From: Parafilimonas terrae
Lineage (GTDB): Bacteria > Bacteroidota > Bacteroidia > Chitinophagales > Chitinophagaceae
Assembly: GCF_900115755.1 (NCBI RefSeq)
Contig: NZ_FOXQ01000014.1
Span: forward strand, 62,001 to 126,000
Length of the DNA stretch: 64,000 nucleotides
Direction of reading: 5' to 3'
The position numbers were made by a program, and so were the translations under genes. The notes below the pieces were generated by a model that saw only the letters and a program-made list of their open reading frames with translations, had not been told where the DNA came from and did no database searches. Positions 34,620 to 43,580 of the stretch are shown here, in pieces (the first letter of the stretch is position 1; each line of letters starts with the position of its first letter).

Positions 34620-34824
34620 TGGCTTATTGCAAAAAGCTGTGCTGGCGATTAGCTTCATTTAATTGAATATCAATGTATTACAAAGAATTATCTGATAGAT
34701 TTTTAATAGCTGCAATACAGTATTTAATTAAATTTTAAGGATGGGATGGCAGGGAGGTTTTGATTTAAAGGTAAACAATTTTCACCGGGCTTATAAAGCC
34801 CCGCCTTTTTACGGGGCTTTTTTA
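34620..34824 (+). ncRNA. Possible small RNA ending at an orphan terminator
   Basis: There is no protein gene on the plus strand here, yet AGCCCCG-CCTTTTTA-CGGGGCT followed by TTTTTT (34797-34824) is a strong plus-strand intrinsic terminator. It implies a short transcript starting somewhere upstream in the AT-rich 34620-34790 region. The 5' end is a guess, and no known RNA family is recognised. Confidence 0.3.
34797..34824 (+). terminator. Orphan intrinsic terminator
   Basis: A 7-bp GC-rich stem AGCCCCG/CGGGGCT with an 8-nt loop and a six-T tail. No upstream plus-strand gene exists within the secDF-GGT gap. Confidence 0.85.
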
Positions 34825-35070
34825 GTTAGCAAAGGCCAAAGAACAGGTATTGGACCGGGGCTTTTATCATAGTTTTTATGGCACTTCGTTCCGGTACTCT
34901 ATTCTCTTGTAATTTTAAAACATTTCTTCCGTTTGATAAAAAAAATATTACACCTTTTCGTTTCTAATTGAAACTGAAGCGCTAACATTTTTCCACTGTA
35001 TTGAATTATAAAATTTTGCATTAAATCCCGTAACACATTGAGCATACTTATTAAAAACAGTACTAAATTC

Positions 35071-35120
35071 TATTTCGACTTCGCTCAATAGCAAAGTCTT
35101 CGGCTCCGCTCAGACTTTTT
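35071..35120. repeat. Intergenic repeat of the TTCGACTTCGCTCAAT type
   Basis: TTTCGACTTCGCTCAATAGC followed by GTCTTCGGCTCCGCTCAGAC; the two halves share the ...TTCGxCTxCGCTCA... pattern. The rest of 34825-35202 is AT-rich with nothing else recognised. Confidence 0.45.
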
Positions 35121-35202
35121 TTAAACCTCCCCAACTCACTACTCTCTTCAATTTTATAATTGTTTATGAATTGATTTTTATCTTTAAGCAAATCAACATT
35201 AT

Positions 35203-37131
35203 ATGAAGCCATACATTACCCTGCTTATTATGCTTTTCCTGCCAGCCATTATTTTCAGCCAGTACACACAGAAACCCCCGCTGCATGGAAAAAACTGGAT
35301 GGCAATAACGGGGAAGCCATTGGCGGCAGAAGCCGGCGCAATGATTTTTCAGCAGGGCGGCAATGCGGTGGATGCTGCCTGCGCCATGATAGCTGCCACC
35401 TGCACCATGTGGGATGTGCTGAGCTGGGGAGGAGAGACACAGGCGCTCATCTATAATCCCAACACAAAAAAAGTAATTGCTATAAATGCATTGGGTGTTG
35501 CACCAACAGGTGCTACCGTTGATTTCTTTAAGAGTAAAGGCATGGCTTTTCCGCCCGAATACGGGCCACTGGCTGCGGTTACGCCCGGCACGCCCGGCGG
35601 CATTTGTTATATGCTGGCGGAATATGGAACGATGAGCTTAAAACAGGTGTTGGCGCCTGCCATGCAACTGGCAGCAGGCTATCCCATAGAAGCACAAACT
35701 GCCAATAGCATGGAACGGGGCAAAAAAATGATAAAACAATGGCCGTATAGTAAAGCCGTTTTTTTACCGCATGAAGGACAGCAGCGGGAAGCGCCTGAGC
35801 CTGGTGAAATTTTTGTGCAGAAAGATTTATTGGAAACATTAACCAAAATGGTGGAGGAAGAACAGCAGGCATTAGAAAATAAAAAGAACCGGAAAGATGC
35901 TATTTATGCCGCATACGACCGTTTTTATAAAGGTGATATTGCGAAAGAATTTGTGCGTGGCGCACAGGAACAGGGCGGATTGATTACAATGCAGGATTTA
36001 GCCAAATGGAAACCCGTTGAGGAAGAACCGTTGCACGTAAATTATAAAGGCATTGAAGTATATAAACTGCAGCAGTGGACACAAGGCCCTTCCATGCTGC
36101 AGGCTTTGAATATACTGGAGAATTTGGACCTGAAGAGTATGGGCTATAATTCCGCCCGGTATATGAATACTTTATACCAGGTAATGAGCCTGGCTTTCGC
36201 TGACCGGGATTTTTATTATGGCGATCCATATTTCCTACCTGAAGAACCGATGAAAGGTTTATTAGATAAAACGTATGCCAGGCAAAGAGCGGCGTTAATT
36301 AACTCAGATAAAAGCAATCCGGATATTGGCCCCGGCGACCCCTACCCTTTTGAAGGCAAAACTAATCCTTACACAAATATTTTAAAACAAAGGGGCTTTA
36401 CAATTGATTCAACCAATAAAACTATTCCCGGCGCTATTCCAAAACATGATGCGACACAAATAAACGCCATGCAGCAAAAAGATGTTGTTCGCAATACCGG
36501 CACGCCTGATTCTGCTTACATGGACCGTTTATGGCGCGGCACTACTTCGGTGGAAGCAGCAGATAAAGATGGATGGGTTGTTTCTGTTACGCCAAGCGGC
36601 GGATGGCTTCCGGCATGTATAGCCGGGCATACGGGCGTGGGCATGAGCCAGCGCCTGCAAAGTTTTGTGTTAGACACTGCGCTCGATCCGTTTAATGTGA
36701 TTGAGCCTGGCAAAAGGCCACGTGTTACACTCACACCCACACTGGCTATGAAAGATGGCAAACCTTTTATGGCTTTTGCAGTGCAGGGTGGCGATACGCA
36801 GGAACAAAATTTATTGCAGTGTTTCTTAAATGTGGTAGAATTTGGTATGACGATACAGGAAGCCGTTGAAGCTTCGAACATCAACAGCGACCAGTTGTGG
36901 CTTTCTTTAGGCGGTGAACAAATTAAAGACAGGCAGCCACATCCCGGCAGCATACTTGTGAATTCTGATACACCCGATTATGTGCGAAGCGCTTTGCGTA
37001 AAATGGGTTATAGATTAACTATCGGTGAGCGCACAAGCGGGCCGATCAATGCTATTTATTTTGACTGGAAGCATGGCAGCTTCTGGGGAGGTTCTTCCAA
37101 CAATGGGGAAGATTATGGAATTGGCTGGTGA
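35203..37131 (+). CDS. Secreted gamma-glutamyltransferase-family protein
   Basis: 642 residues with a signal peptide (LLIMLFLPAIIFSQ). An Ntn-hydrolase of the GGT family, made as a proenzyme that cleaves itself before a threonine. The N-terminal part has GGNAVDAACAMIAATCT and the TPGTPGGICYML loop; the small subunit would begin at T447 in RGTTSVEAADKDGWVVSVTPSGGW. The classic enzymes have TTHxS here, so the S in place of H is a difference. It may transfer or hydrolyse gamma-glutamyl groups, or be a cephalosporin-acylase-like relative. It converges on ypdA with a palindrome between the genes. Confidence 0.88.
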   Translation: MKPYITLLIMLFLPAIIFSQYTQKPPLHGKNWMAITGKPLAAEAGAMIFQQGGNAVDAACAMIAATCTMWDVLSWGGETQALIYNPNTKKVIAINALGVAPTGATVDFFKSKGMAFPPEYGPLAAVTPGTPGGICYMLAEYGTMSLKQVLAPAMQLAAGYPIEAQTANSMERGKKMIKQWPYSKAVFLPHEGQQREAPEPGEIFVQKDLLETLTKMVEEEQQALENKKNRKDAIYAAYDRFYKGDIAKEFVRGAQEQGGLITMQDLAKWKPVEEEPLHVNYKGIEVYKLQQWTQGPSMLQALNILENLDLKSMGYNSARYMNTLYQVMSLAFADRDFYYGDPYFLPEEPMKGLLDKTYARQRAALINSDKSNPDIGPGDPYPFEGKTNPYTNILKQRGFTIDSTNKTIPGAIPKHDATQINAMQQKDVVRNTGTPDSAYMDRLWRGTTSVEAADKDGWVVSVTPSGGWLPACIAGHTGVGMSQRLQSFVLDTALDPFNVIEPGKRPRVTLTPTLAMKDGKPFMAFAVQGGDTQEQNLLQCFLNVVEFGMTIQEAVEASNINSDQLWLSLGGEQIKDRQPHPGSILVNSDTPDYVRSALRKMGYRLTIGERTSGPINAIYFDWKHGSFWGGSSNNGEDYGIGW

Positions 37132-37150
37132 ACTTAGTGATACTTTGGGC

Positions 37151-37197
37151 CTTCGCGCCTTAGTGGTTTGGTTTTTTTGAACCACTAAGGCACGAAG
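37151..37197. repeat. Palindromic repeat, family 2 (copy 1)
   Basis: CTTCGCGCCTTAGTGGTT pairs over 18 bp (one G-T wobble) with AACCACTAAGGCACGAAG around an 11-nt T-rich loop. It is centred between two convergent genes and recurs in rearranged form at 50601. Confidence 0.8.
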
Positions 37198-37212
37198 ATG
37201 TTTAGCCGCAGT

Positions 37213-38181
37213 TTATATTTTTTTCTTTATATCGCTAATTATCATTTCTGCATGCACCCTTGAATTTTCTATAAAGAGTTTATGCGTATCAAAGCCGCCG
37301 CAAACAACACCGGCAAGGTAAATGCCCCGCTGGTTGGTTTCCATAGTTTCGCCATCATATAAAGGGCATTGCTTTTCGTCGCCCGACAAAGTAATGTGCA
37401 AGCTTTTAAGCAAATTAAAATCCGGGTGATAACCGGTTAATGCCAGCACAAAATCGTTCTCAAGGGTAACCATGCCATCAGGCGTTTGTATATCTACCGT
37501 GCGTTCGTGAACAGCTGTAATGTTTGAATTAAAACAGGCTTTAATACTGCCTTCTTTAATGCGGTTTTCAATATCGGGCTTTACCCAATATTTTACACTT
37601 TTTCCAATAGTATCTTTTCTTATTACCATTGTTACCTCAGCGCCTTTGCGCCAGGTTTCCAATGCCGCATCTACAGAAGAATTGCTGGCGCCTACAACAA
37701 TCACTTTTTGAAATGCATAATAGTGCGGATCATCATAATAGTGTTTAACTTTTGGCAAATCTTCACCCGGCACATGCAGCAACTGCGGGATGTCGTAAAA
37801 TCCCGTTGCCACAATTATATTAGTACTTATATAATTTTGTTTGGTGGTTCGTATTTCATAAGTCTTGTCATCAATGCGCTGAACCGATTCCACTTTTTCA
37901 AAAAGATGTATGTTAAGTTGCTTATCTTTTGCCACGCGCCTGTAATATTCCAGCGCTTCTGCACGCTTTGGCTTTGGGTTTAAACTCATAAACGGCACAT
38001 TGCCAATTTCCAGCCTTTCAGAGGTGGAGAAAAAAGTCATGTTTACAGGATAATTGTATAAGCTGTTTACCAAACATCCTTTTTCAACAATAATATAATT
38101 AAGATTTGCTTTTTGCGCTGCTATACCACATGCCAAACCTATTGGGCCGCCGCCTATAATAAAAACATCGTACCTGCTCAT
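37213..38181 (-). CDS. ypdA: YpdA-type bacillithiol disulfide reductase
   Basis: 322 residues, FAD/NADPH-dependent. FAD loop GGGPIGLACG at residues 10-19, NADPH loop VVGASNSSVDAALE near residue 165, and the C-terminal FAD motif GIYLAGVVCGG. It has no CxxC redox pair of thioredoxin reductases; YpdA proteins use a single conserved cysteine near the FAD (here in AACGIAAQK-like segment GLACGIAAQKA), consistent with this call. Reduces oxidised bacillithiol (BSSB), so the organism is likely to make bacillithiol. No bsh genes are nearby. Confidence 0.88.
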   Translation of the reverse strand: MSRYDVFIIGGGPIGLACGIAAQKANLNYIIVEKGCLVNSLYNYPVNMTFFSTSERLEIGNVPFMSLNPKPKRAEALEYYRRVAKDKQLNIHLFEKVESVQRIDDKTYEIRTTKQNYISTNIIVATGFYDIPQLLHVPGEDLPKVKHYYDDPHYYAFQKVIVVGASNSSVDAALETWRKGAEVTMVIRKDTIGKSVKYWVKPDIENRIKEGSIKACFNSNITAVHERTVDIQTPDGMVTLENDFVLALTGYHPDFNLLKSLHITLSGDEKQCPLYDGETMETNQRGIYLAGVVCGGFDTHKLFIENSRVHAEMIISDIKKKI

Positions 38182-38420
38182 AAATGCAAAACTAAAGGAG
38201 AAATGTTTAGTAACAGTTACAACAACTGGAGCAGCCTGCGTGGCAATTAAAAAAGCCCGCTATTGCTTTGCACAGCAGCTTTATCAGTTTAAAGAAAATG
38301 GTGAATAAATAATGGGGCATCATATAACAAATGCTTTATTGATTGGAAAATGCCGGTTTATTATTGGCAACCGGAACAATTATTTACCTGTGTAATAAAA
38401 CAACAGGAATAAATAGAAGG

Positions 38421-38480
38421 CCATTGCTGCCATGAAAAAATTCAGTACAAGGGAGTGACACAACCGTGCTGCCACAACGA
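38421..38480. repeat. Dispersed element with core TTCAGTACAAGGG (copy B)
   Basis: ATTGCTGCCAT, then TTCAGTACAAGGGAGTGACACAAC, matching the layout of copy A at 11231. The remaining part of the 368-bp ypdA-DinB gap holds only the DinB terminator. Confidence 0.6.
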
Positions 38481-38495
38481 TATTGGCTTGTTACG

Positions 38496-38541
38496 AAAAA
38501 AATCCCCACAGGCAATTTTTATAAATAAGATTGCCTGCGGG
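38496..38541 (-). terminator. Intrinsic terminator of the DinB-like gene
   Basis: On the minus strand CCCGCAGGCAAT pairs with ATTGCCTGTGGG (one mismatch), followed by ATTTTTTT. Confidence 0.85.
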
Positions 38542-38549
38542 AAACTTTA

Positions 38550-39047
38550 TTACATAAAATTATTCTCGTCGGCGCTCGGGCCGTAGCTGCCGGGTATTGG
38601 AATATTCAATAACCTTAAATAAACGCCCAATTGTGCGCGGTGATGTATTTGCTGGCTTAATGCCATTCTTATTACATCAATCTTTGGATCTGTACTGAAT
38701 ATTTTCGCGCCGCTTCTTAGCGTCCACGGCTTATCCAGCAGTGCTTCAGCTCCGGGTGTTAATGCAGCAAGGCCATCATTATAACTTTTTTCAAAAGCTG
38801 CCAGCAATTCTTTTGTATTGCTAACCCTGGGATTCTCATAAGGCTTTTCAAAATCGAGCTCATCAGTTTTAATCACCATCGAAATCCAGGCCGGCAAATC
38901 GGCTAAATGTTCTGTGAGCTGCTTCATGCTCATGCTTTTTTCATGCGGCTTGTAATCCCATTTATTTTCAGGAACGCGTGAAAGCATTTTGCGGGTAGTG
39001 GCGCCTTCTTCAATAAACTGTTGCTTAAAAAATTCGATGAATGTCAT
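38550..39047 (-). CDS. DinB-family four-helix-bundle protein
   Basis: 165 residues, four long helices. The metal-binding histidines typical of DinB/YfiT-like proteins appear in KQLTEHLADLPAW and SQQIHHRAQLGVYLR, with a third near the N-terminus of the bundle unclear. Some members are thiol-dependent S-transferases that use bacillithiol, which fits the nearby ypdA. A WYL regulator lies 48 bp upstream on the same strand, a pairing often seen in this phylum, so the regulator may control it. Confidence 0.85.
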   Translation of the reverse strand: MTFIEFFKQQFIEEGATTRKMLSRVPENKWDYKPHEKSMSMKQLTEHLADLPAWISMVIKTDELDFEKPYENPRVSNTKELLAAFEKSYNDGLAALTPGAEALLDKPWTLRSGAKIFSTDPKIDVIRMALSQQIHHRAQLGVYLRLLNIPIPGSYGPSADENNFM

Positions 39048-39094
39048 AGTTATTTTGTTTTAATACACAAAATAACTGCGGAGTTGTGACAGCC

Positions 39095-40063
39095 CTATGT
39101 CAGCAGCATTTGGCTTTGTTCAATTTTTTTCAAAATATTTTCGCCGATATTTAAAACCACATCATTTAGCTCTACTGGTTCTATAATTTTTGCATGGTCG
39201 CCAAACATCATAAACCATCTTGCAAAACCCATGAGTGAGCTGCTTAAAAAAGTCATGCGCACTATATCTTCTTCAAATTCTTCTTTCACAAAACCATGAT
39301 AATATTTTTCCTGGCCAAAGTATTTAAAGATGCTGCTTTCCGCTTCTATCACCACTTTCGTGAGCTCGCACTCATGCGACATCCGCCGCATAAATTCCTG
39401 CAATGAAGGATGCGTTTGCCCAAACGTTTCTTCTGTGAAAATAAGTTTCTCTATGCGGTCTGTGCGAAAGTTGCGATAGTCATTCCGCAGCCTGCAAAAA
39501 GCCACGAGGTGCCAGTTATTGCCAAGGTTGTAAATACCCACCGGCTCTACTTTTCTGCGTGTTAATTTATTGCCTTCAATAGCGCTGTAAGTTATCTCCA
39601 GAACGGCTTTGGCCGCCACAGCTTTTAATATAGACTGAAGATGTAATTCTTCAGGCTTTTCGCGCTTAAAGGCCGGGTGTTCCAATACTGCAACGTGATC
39701 ATCAATTTCTTCAATATGATCTTTTTCTGCAAACCTTAATACTGCCTTTATTTTATCCAACGCTGCATTATAATGGCGTGCTGAATTTTTATCTGTTTTT
39801 GATTGCATGAGCTTGGCGGCAGTAAGCAGCGCCGATGTTTCATCCTGCGTAAACATTACCGGCGGCAGTTTATATCCTTCCATTAAACTATAACCTGTGC
39901 CCGCTTCCCCAATAATGGGCACGCCGGATTCCTGCAAAGCATGTATATCGCGGTAAACCGTGCGCAGGCTTATGCTGAATTTATCGGCAATATGCTGCGC
40001 CTTTACCAATCGTTTTGATTGTAATTGTATAAGTATGGCTGATAAACGGTCAATGCGGTTCAT
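39095..40063 (-). CDS. YafY-like HTH/WYL-domain transcriptional regulator
   Basis: 322 residues. An N-terminal HTH_11 winged helix (residues about 18-75: ADKFSISLRTVYRDIHALQESG ... GTGYSLMEGY) is followed by a WYL ligand-binding domain (about 130-230: AVLEITYSAIEG, NNWHLVAFCRLRNDYRNFRTDRI) and the WCX extension. WYL proteins sense ligands such as nucleic acids or nucleotides. Co-directional with the DinB-like gene, which is its most likely target. Confidence 0.9.
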   Translation of the reverse strand: MNRIDRLSAILIQLQSKRLVKAQHIADKFSISLRTVYRDIHALQESGVPIIGEAGTGYSLMEGYKLPPVMFTQDETSALLTAAKLMQSKTDKNSARHYNAALDKIKAVLRFAEKDHIEEIDDHVAVLEHPAFKREKPEELHLQSILKAVAAKAVLEITYSAIEGNKLTRRKVEPVGIYNLGNNWHLVAFCRLRNDYRNFRTDRIEKLIFTEETFGQTHPSLQEFMRRMSHECELTKVVIEAESSIFKYFGQEKYYHGFVKEEFEEDIVRMTFLSSSLMGFARWFMMFGDHAKIIEPVELNDVVLNIGENILKKIEQSQMLLT

Positions 40064-40185
40064 ACAATTATATTGGGGATGAAATTACAATTGTATTGTA
40101 AATAGAAGAAATTTAAGCCGAAACCTGCACCTGCTATAATAATTGCAACATAGAAGGTTGTACTTTAGTAGGAAAATCATTTCTA

Positions 40186-41271
40186 ATGCCTGATATACCT
40201 ATGACAACATATAAACCGCCGGGTGACCTTGATTACCTGCAGGCTATTGACGAAGCCTTTTCTACCGCAATGGTAACTATCCAGTTTCAGGATAAAGCAA
40301 GAACTGACCAGGCTCTCATGCAGGCCAGAACAGCATTTAAAAAATTATCCCCTGCGGTTGAAAACAATTTCAGGTTGATTGCAGAAGGCCAGGTGAATTA
40401 CATAGAATTAGTTGCCGCCTTATTGAAAATGACATTATACCAGGCCGAGGCCAAAATAGAGAAAGCGGTGGAGCAATATAAAAATGCACTTTCAACATGC
40501 AGGAGTGGTTTTGGCTTGATGCAGCAGCTTGTTCCGCAGTATGAAGATGAAAATGAAAAGAAAATATTATTAGGTTATTTATTTAAAATATTTGAACTGT
40601 TTATAGAAGGCCTGGGATTAGCACTGCAGATGCAAATAGACAGGAAACAGGGCAAATTTGTATCAGAACCGGAAGTGTTGAAACAAACAGTGGCAACCTG
40701 GAAAAAAATTGAAGAGCTTGACTTTATTAATGTGCCTGCAATAATTGCTTTACGTGAATCTTTTACGCAACAGGCCGGGATATATGAGAACACTATTGAA
40801 CGGCTGCTGAATGAACAGAAAACAATAAGTTTTTTGCCGCCATTGGCAAGGAAAGTTTTTATTATACACGGCCACGATGAAGGTAATTTACGCCTGCTGG
40901 AAAACATGCTTGAAGATGAATTTGAACTTGATGTGGTTGTATTAAAAGATGAGGCAAACCTTGGGGATTCTGTAATAGAAAAGTTTGAAGAAATGGCAAG
41001 GTTCTGCGGTTATGCGATTGCTGTTCTCTCACCTGATGATATTATTAAGAATAAAAACACAAAATATTTTCAGGCAAGGCCAAATGTATTGTTTGAAATG
41101 GGCTGGTTTTGCGGGCGCTTTGGCAGGTCGAGGGTTTGCATTATAAAACAAAAACAATTGCAGTTGCCTTCCGATCTTGGTGGCGTAATTACACTGGAAT
41201 ACCATGAATCTGTTGAAGAACTGGAAGGCAAACTGAGAAAGGAATTAACCGCTGCGGGCATTTTAGTTTAA
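40186..41271 (+). CDS. TIR-domain (CAP12/Pycsar-effector type) predicted nucleotide-binding protein
   Basis: 361 residues. Residues about 1-215 are all-helical (helix pairs of TPR-like spacing, FKKLSPAVENNFRLIAEGQV, AEAKIEKAVEQYKNAL) with no known motif. Residues about 222-361 form the PF10137-type TIR domain: KVFIIHGHDEGN, VVVLKDEANLGDSVIEKFE, GYAIAVLSPDD, and NVLFEMGWFCG, whose E304 matches the catalytic glutamate of TIR NADases. Close relatives work as NAD+-depleting effectors in CBASS/Pycsar anti-phage systems. No cyclase, HORMA, TRIP13-like or transmembrane partner lies nearby; the gene stands alone between oppositely oriented genes. A TACTTTAG at 40161 is a possible -7 box. Confidence 0.85.
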   Translation: MPDIPMTTYKPPGDLDYLQAIDEAFSTAMVTIQFQDKARTDQALMQARTAFKKLSPAVENNFRLIAEGQVNYIELVAALLKMTLYQAEAKIEKAVEQYKNALSTCRSGFGLMQQLVPQYEDENEKKILLGYLFKIFELFIEGLGLALQMQIDRKQGKFVSEPEVLKQTVATWKKIEELDFINVPAIIALRESFTQQAGIYENTIERLLNEQKTISFLPPLARKVFIIHGHDEGNLRLLENMLEDEFELDVVVLKDEANLGDSVIEKFEEMARFCGYAIAVLSPDDIIKNKNTKYFQARPNVLFEMGWFCGRFGRSRVCIIKQKQLQLPSDLGGVITLEYHESVEELEGKLRKELTAAGILV

Positions 41272-41316
41272 ACTAATAAACTAATCAAAAGCGCAAGAAA
41301 TATTTGCCAACATTTA

Positions 41317-41817
41317 CTAATGCGGGTCGAAACTACTTACCTCTTTTGCCAATACATCAGGATCTTCTGTGGGCGACAATTTTTTCACTTCTTTCAATTG
41401 CTTATCGTAAAGAACGATGTAAGGAAATTTCTGAATGTTATAATATTTCTGCACAATAAATGTGAGTCCTTCTGTTCCTATTTTAAAATAAGGCTTTGTT
41501 GCTACATTATAAGCCTGGTCAAACGTTTTTATTTCATTCACAGGCTGATAAGTTATCATTATAATTTGTTTATTCTTCAACTGGCTTTCCTGGCGCATCA
41601 ATGCATCCATAAAATGTTTGCAATGATCGCAGGTGGGAGAAAAATAAACAAGTACCGTTGGCGTATTCTGTTTTAATCCCTGGTAAGTAAACATATTACC
41701 GTTGGTTAATGTTATTTTGAACGGTGCAATATTTTTCGATGGCTGTGCAAACGAAAAATAACCAATGCTGCAGGCAATTAAAAAAGTAAAAATTCTTTTA
41801 AGCATAAGTTTCCTCAT
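41317..41817 (-). CDS. Secreted thioredoxin-fold protein
   Basis: 166 residues with a signal peptide (FTFLIACSIGYFSFAQ). The thioredoxin core has VLVYFSPTCDHCKHF, a CxxC active site preceded by a strand and followed by a long helix, in the style of TlpA/peroxiredoxin-like redoxins. An in-frame ATG at 41805 could be the start. It may support disulfide exchange or cytochrome/thiol maintenance in the periplasm. It follows the GH32 gene by 54 bp on the same strand. Confidence 0.82.
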   Translation of the reverse strand: MRKLMLKRIFTFLIACSIGYFSFAQPSKNIAPFKITLTNGNMFTYQGLKQNTPTVLVYFSPTCDHCKHFMDALMRQESQLKNKQIIMITYQPVNEIKTFDQAYNVATKPYFKIGTEGLTFIVQKYYNIQKFPYIVLYDKQLKEVKKLSPTEDPDVLAKEVSSFDPH

Positions 41818-41870
41818 ATTGATTTTTAAGCAGGCATGAAATCATAATCATATATAGCAAAAGCAGGTTC

Positions 41871-43409
41871 TTATTTCCCACGATTTGACAAATCCCTGAT
41901 CTTTATATTTTTTATTTCAGCGCTTCCGCCTGCTGCAAAAGCTGTAATGTTATCAGCGTGTTCACCGGGATAAATATAAGTAGTTAAAGCTGCTTCACCA
42001 TCATTCACAAAAACCTCCAGTGAAGATTTATCTAACAGTATGGTTAATTTAACAGCGTTGCTATTGCCTTCTATATCGATTGTCCTCTTAAGTGCATGCT
42101 CATTTAATTTACCGCCGGCATTTGTCCGGTCAACAGTTAGCTGGCGGGTTGAACTATTATAACTGATTACTGTTTCATTAATCACTTTTCCGCCTTCATC
42201 TTTTTGCTGCGCTATCCTGAAACCCGCTACAGCATTGGGTTTTACATTCAGTTCAGCGTCGAGCCAGTAAGCATTACCCTTTATTTTACCAGCCTTATCA
42301 GGATTTATTTCTTCATTATTTAATTCCAGGTTTGCAACAGAAACAACATTATCGGAAAGCTTATCAAGGCTCTTTGTAATAACAGATGATGGTTTTTGAA
42401 TGAGCCGGTAACCTTCCGGTGTTTGCTTTAAACTCAAATCTCTTGGTATTGACATTTGCCCGCGCCATGGCCATGTAGGTTGCGTATTGGGGATCATCCA
42501 GCCAATATAAATCTTTTTATCGCCAGGCACATTATTCCAGGGAATGGCGGCATAATAGGTGTCGCCATAGTCAAGTGGCAATACTTTGTCTGCAGCATTA
42601 TCATTCTTAAATTCCTTACCATCAAAATCGCCCACAAAATATTGTTCAAATACGCCGCGTTCGCCACCTGCCGCCGATATGCCCAAAACCCATTTTTTTA
42701 CATTCGTTCCTTCAACCGGCAACTGAATTAAGAAAGGGCATTCCCAATTGGCGCCGGTATAACCCTGCGGCCCGAATTCGCTCAGCAATGTCCAGTCTTT
42801 TAAATTAGGAGAACTGTAAAATTGCGCTTTATGCATATCGGGCACCACTACTGTCATTAACCAAAATTTTCCCGGTTCATACCAGAAAACATTGGGGTCT
42901 CTGAAGTCGAGCCTGTTTAAATCAACAACAGGATTTTTTTCATAATTCACAAACGTTTTGCCACCATCATTGCTGTAAGCTATGTATTGTGATTCATTGC
43001 GCCTGTTAGGGCTGTGCGCTGTGTAAATAGCCACCACGCATCCGCCGTTTTTGCAAAAGCCGCTGGTATTGTTTTTATCCCAAACAGCGCTGCCCGAAAA
43101 TATCCAGGTGGTATCGCTATCTTTTATTTTTTCAGGAATAGCTATGGGCAAATGCTTCCAGTGAATAAGATCGGTGCTCACGGCATGGCCCCAGCTCATG
43201 TGCCCCCAGAAATTTTCAAATGGGTTCTGCTGATTATACAGATGATATTCGCCGTTGAGATAAAGCAAACCATTAGGATCGTTTGTCCAGTTTTTATCAG
43301 GCGTGAAATGATACACCGGCCGCCATTGCAGTGTGGGTATATTATCAGACTGGGCAATTAATGCCACTTTAATAAGCACACTTGAAAAACAAAGCAATAA
43401 TCGTTTCAT
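41871..43409 (-). CDS. Secreted glycoside hydrolase family 32 (fructanase/levanase type)
   Basis: 512 residues with a signal peptide (LLLCFSSVLIKVALIAQ). Five-bladed beta-propeller with the GH32 triad motifs: WTNDPNGLLY (nucleophile D44), FRDPNVFW and WECPFLIQL (acid/base Glu). A C-terminal beta-sandwich (about 365-505: SSLEVFVNDGEAALTTYIYP) completes it. Hydrolyses beta-fructosides such as levan, inulin or sucrose. No SusC/SusD pair or fructokinase adjoins it, so it is not part of a classical utilisation locus here. Confidence 0.95.
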   Translation of the reverse strand: MKRLLLCFSSVLIKVALIAQSDNIPTLQWRPVYHFTPDKNWTNDPNGLLYLNGEYHLYNQQNPFENFWGHMSWGHAVSTDLIHWKHLPIAIPEKIKDSDTTWIFSGSAVWDKNNTSGFCKNGGCVVAIYTAHSPNRRNESQYIAYSNDGGKTFVNYEKNPVVDLNRLDFRDPNVFWYEPGKFWLMTVVVPDMHKAQFYSSPNLKDWTLLSEFGPQGYTGANWECPFLIQLPVEGTNVKKWVLGISAAGGERGVFEQYFVGDFDGKEFKNDNAADKVLPLDYGDTYYAAIPWNNVPGDKKIYIGWMIPNTQPTWPWRGQMSIPRDLSLKQTPEGYRLIQKPSSVITKSLDKLSDNVVSVANLELNNEEINPDKAGKIKGNAYWLDAELNVKPNAVAGFRIAQQKDEGGKVINETVISYNSSTRQLTVDRTNAGGKLNEHALKRTIDIEGNSNAVKLTILLDKSSLEVFVNDGEAALTTYIYPGEHADNITAFAAGGSAEIKNIKIRDLSNRGK

Positions 43410-43436
43410 AATTTTTCCTGTTAACAGTTACGTAGC

Positions 43437-43466
43437 CAAATTACAGGATGCACCTTAAACTTCAAA
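43437..43466 (-). promoter_or_regulatory. Candidate promoter of the GH32 gene
   Basis: On the minus strand TTTG-N19-TAATTTG, 28 bp before the ATG; close to the Bacteroidota consensus with one base fewer in the -7 box. Confidence 0.4.
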
Positions 43467-43580
43467 TATTTCCATATTGTTATCATTAGTGCGTACTACA
43501 AATTGAGTATTTCAGGGGTTAATGATTTAATAAATTTTTGCATGGTCTAAAACTTTATTCATTCAAAACAACCATGCTTT

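Noticed and set aside
34797..34824. A tRNA or known RNA at the GCCCCG hairpin
   Set aside because: No cloverleaf, T-loop or CCA region is present; only a simple terminator stem can be supported.
36516..36953. 145-residue minus-strand ORF inside the gamma-glutamyltransferase gene
   Set aside because: Antisense shadow of a conserved enzyme core; Pro/Ser/Cys-rich with no recognisable domain.
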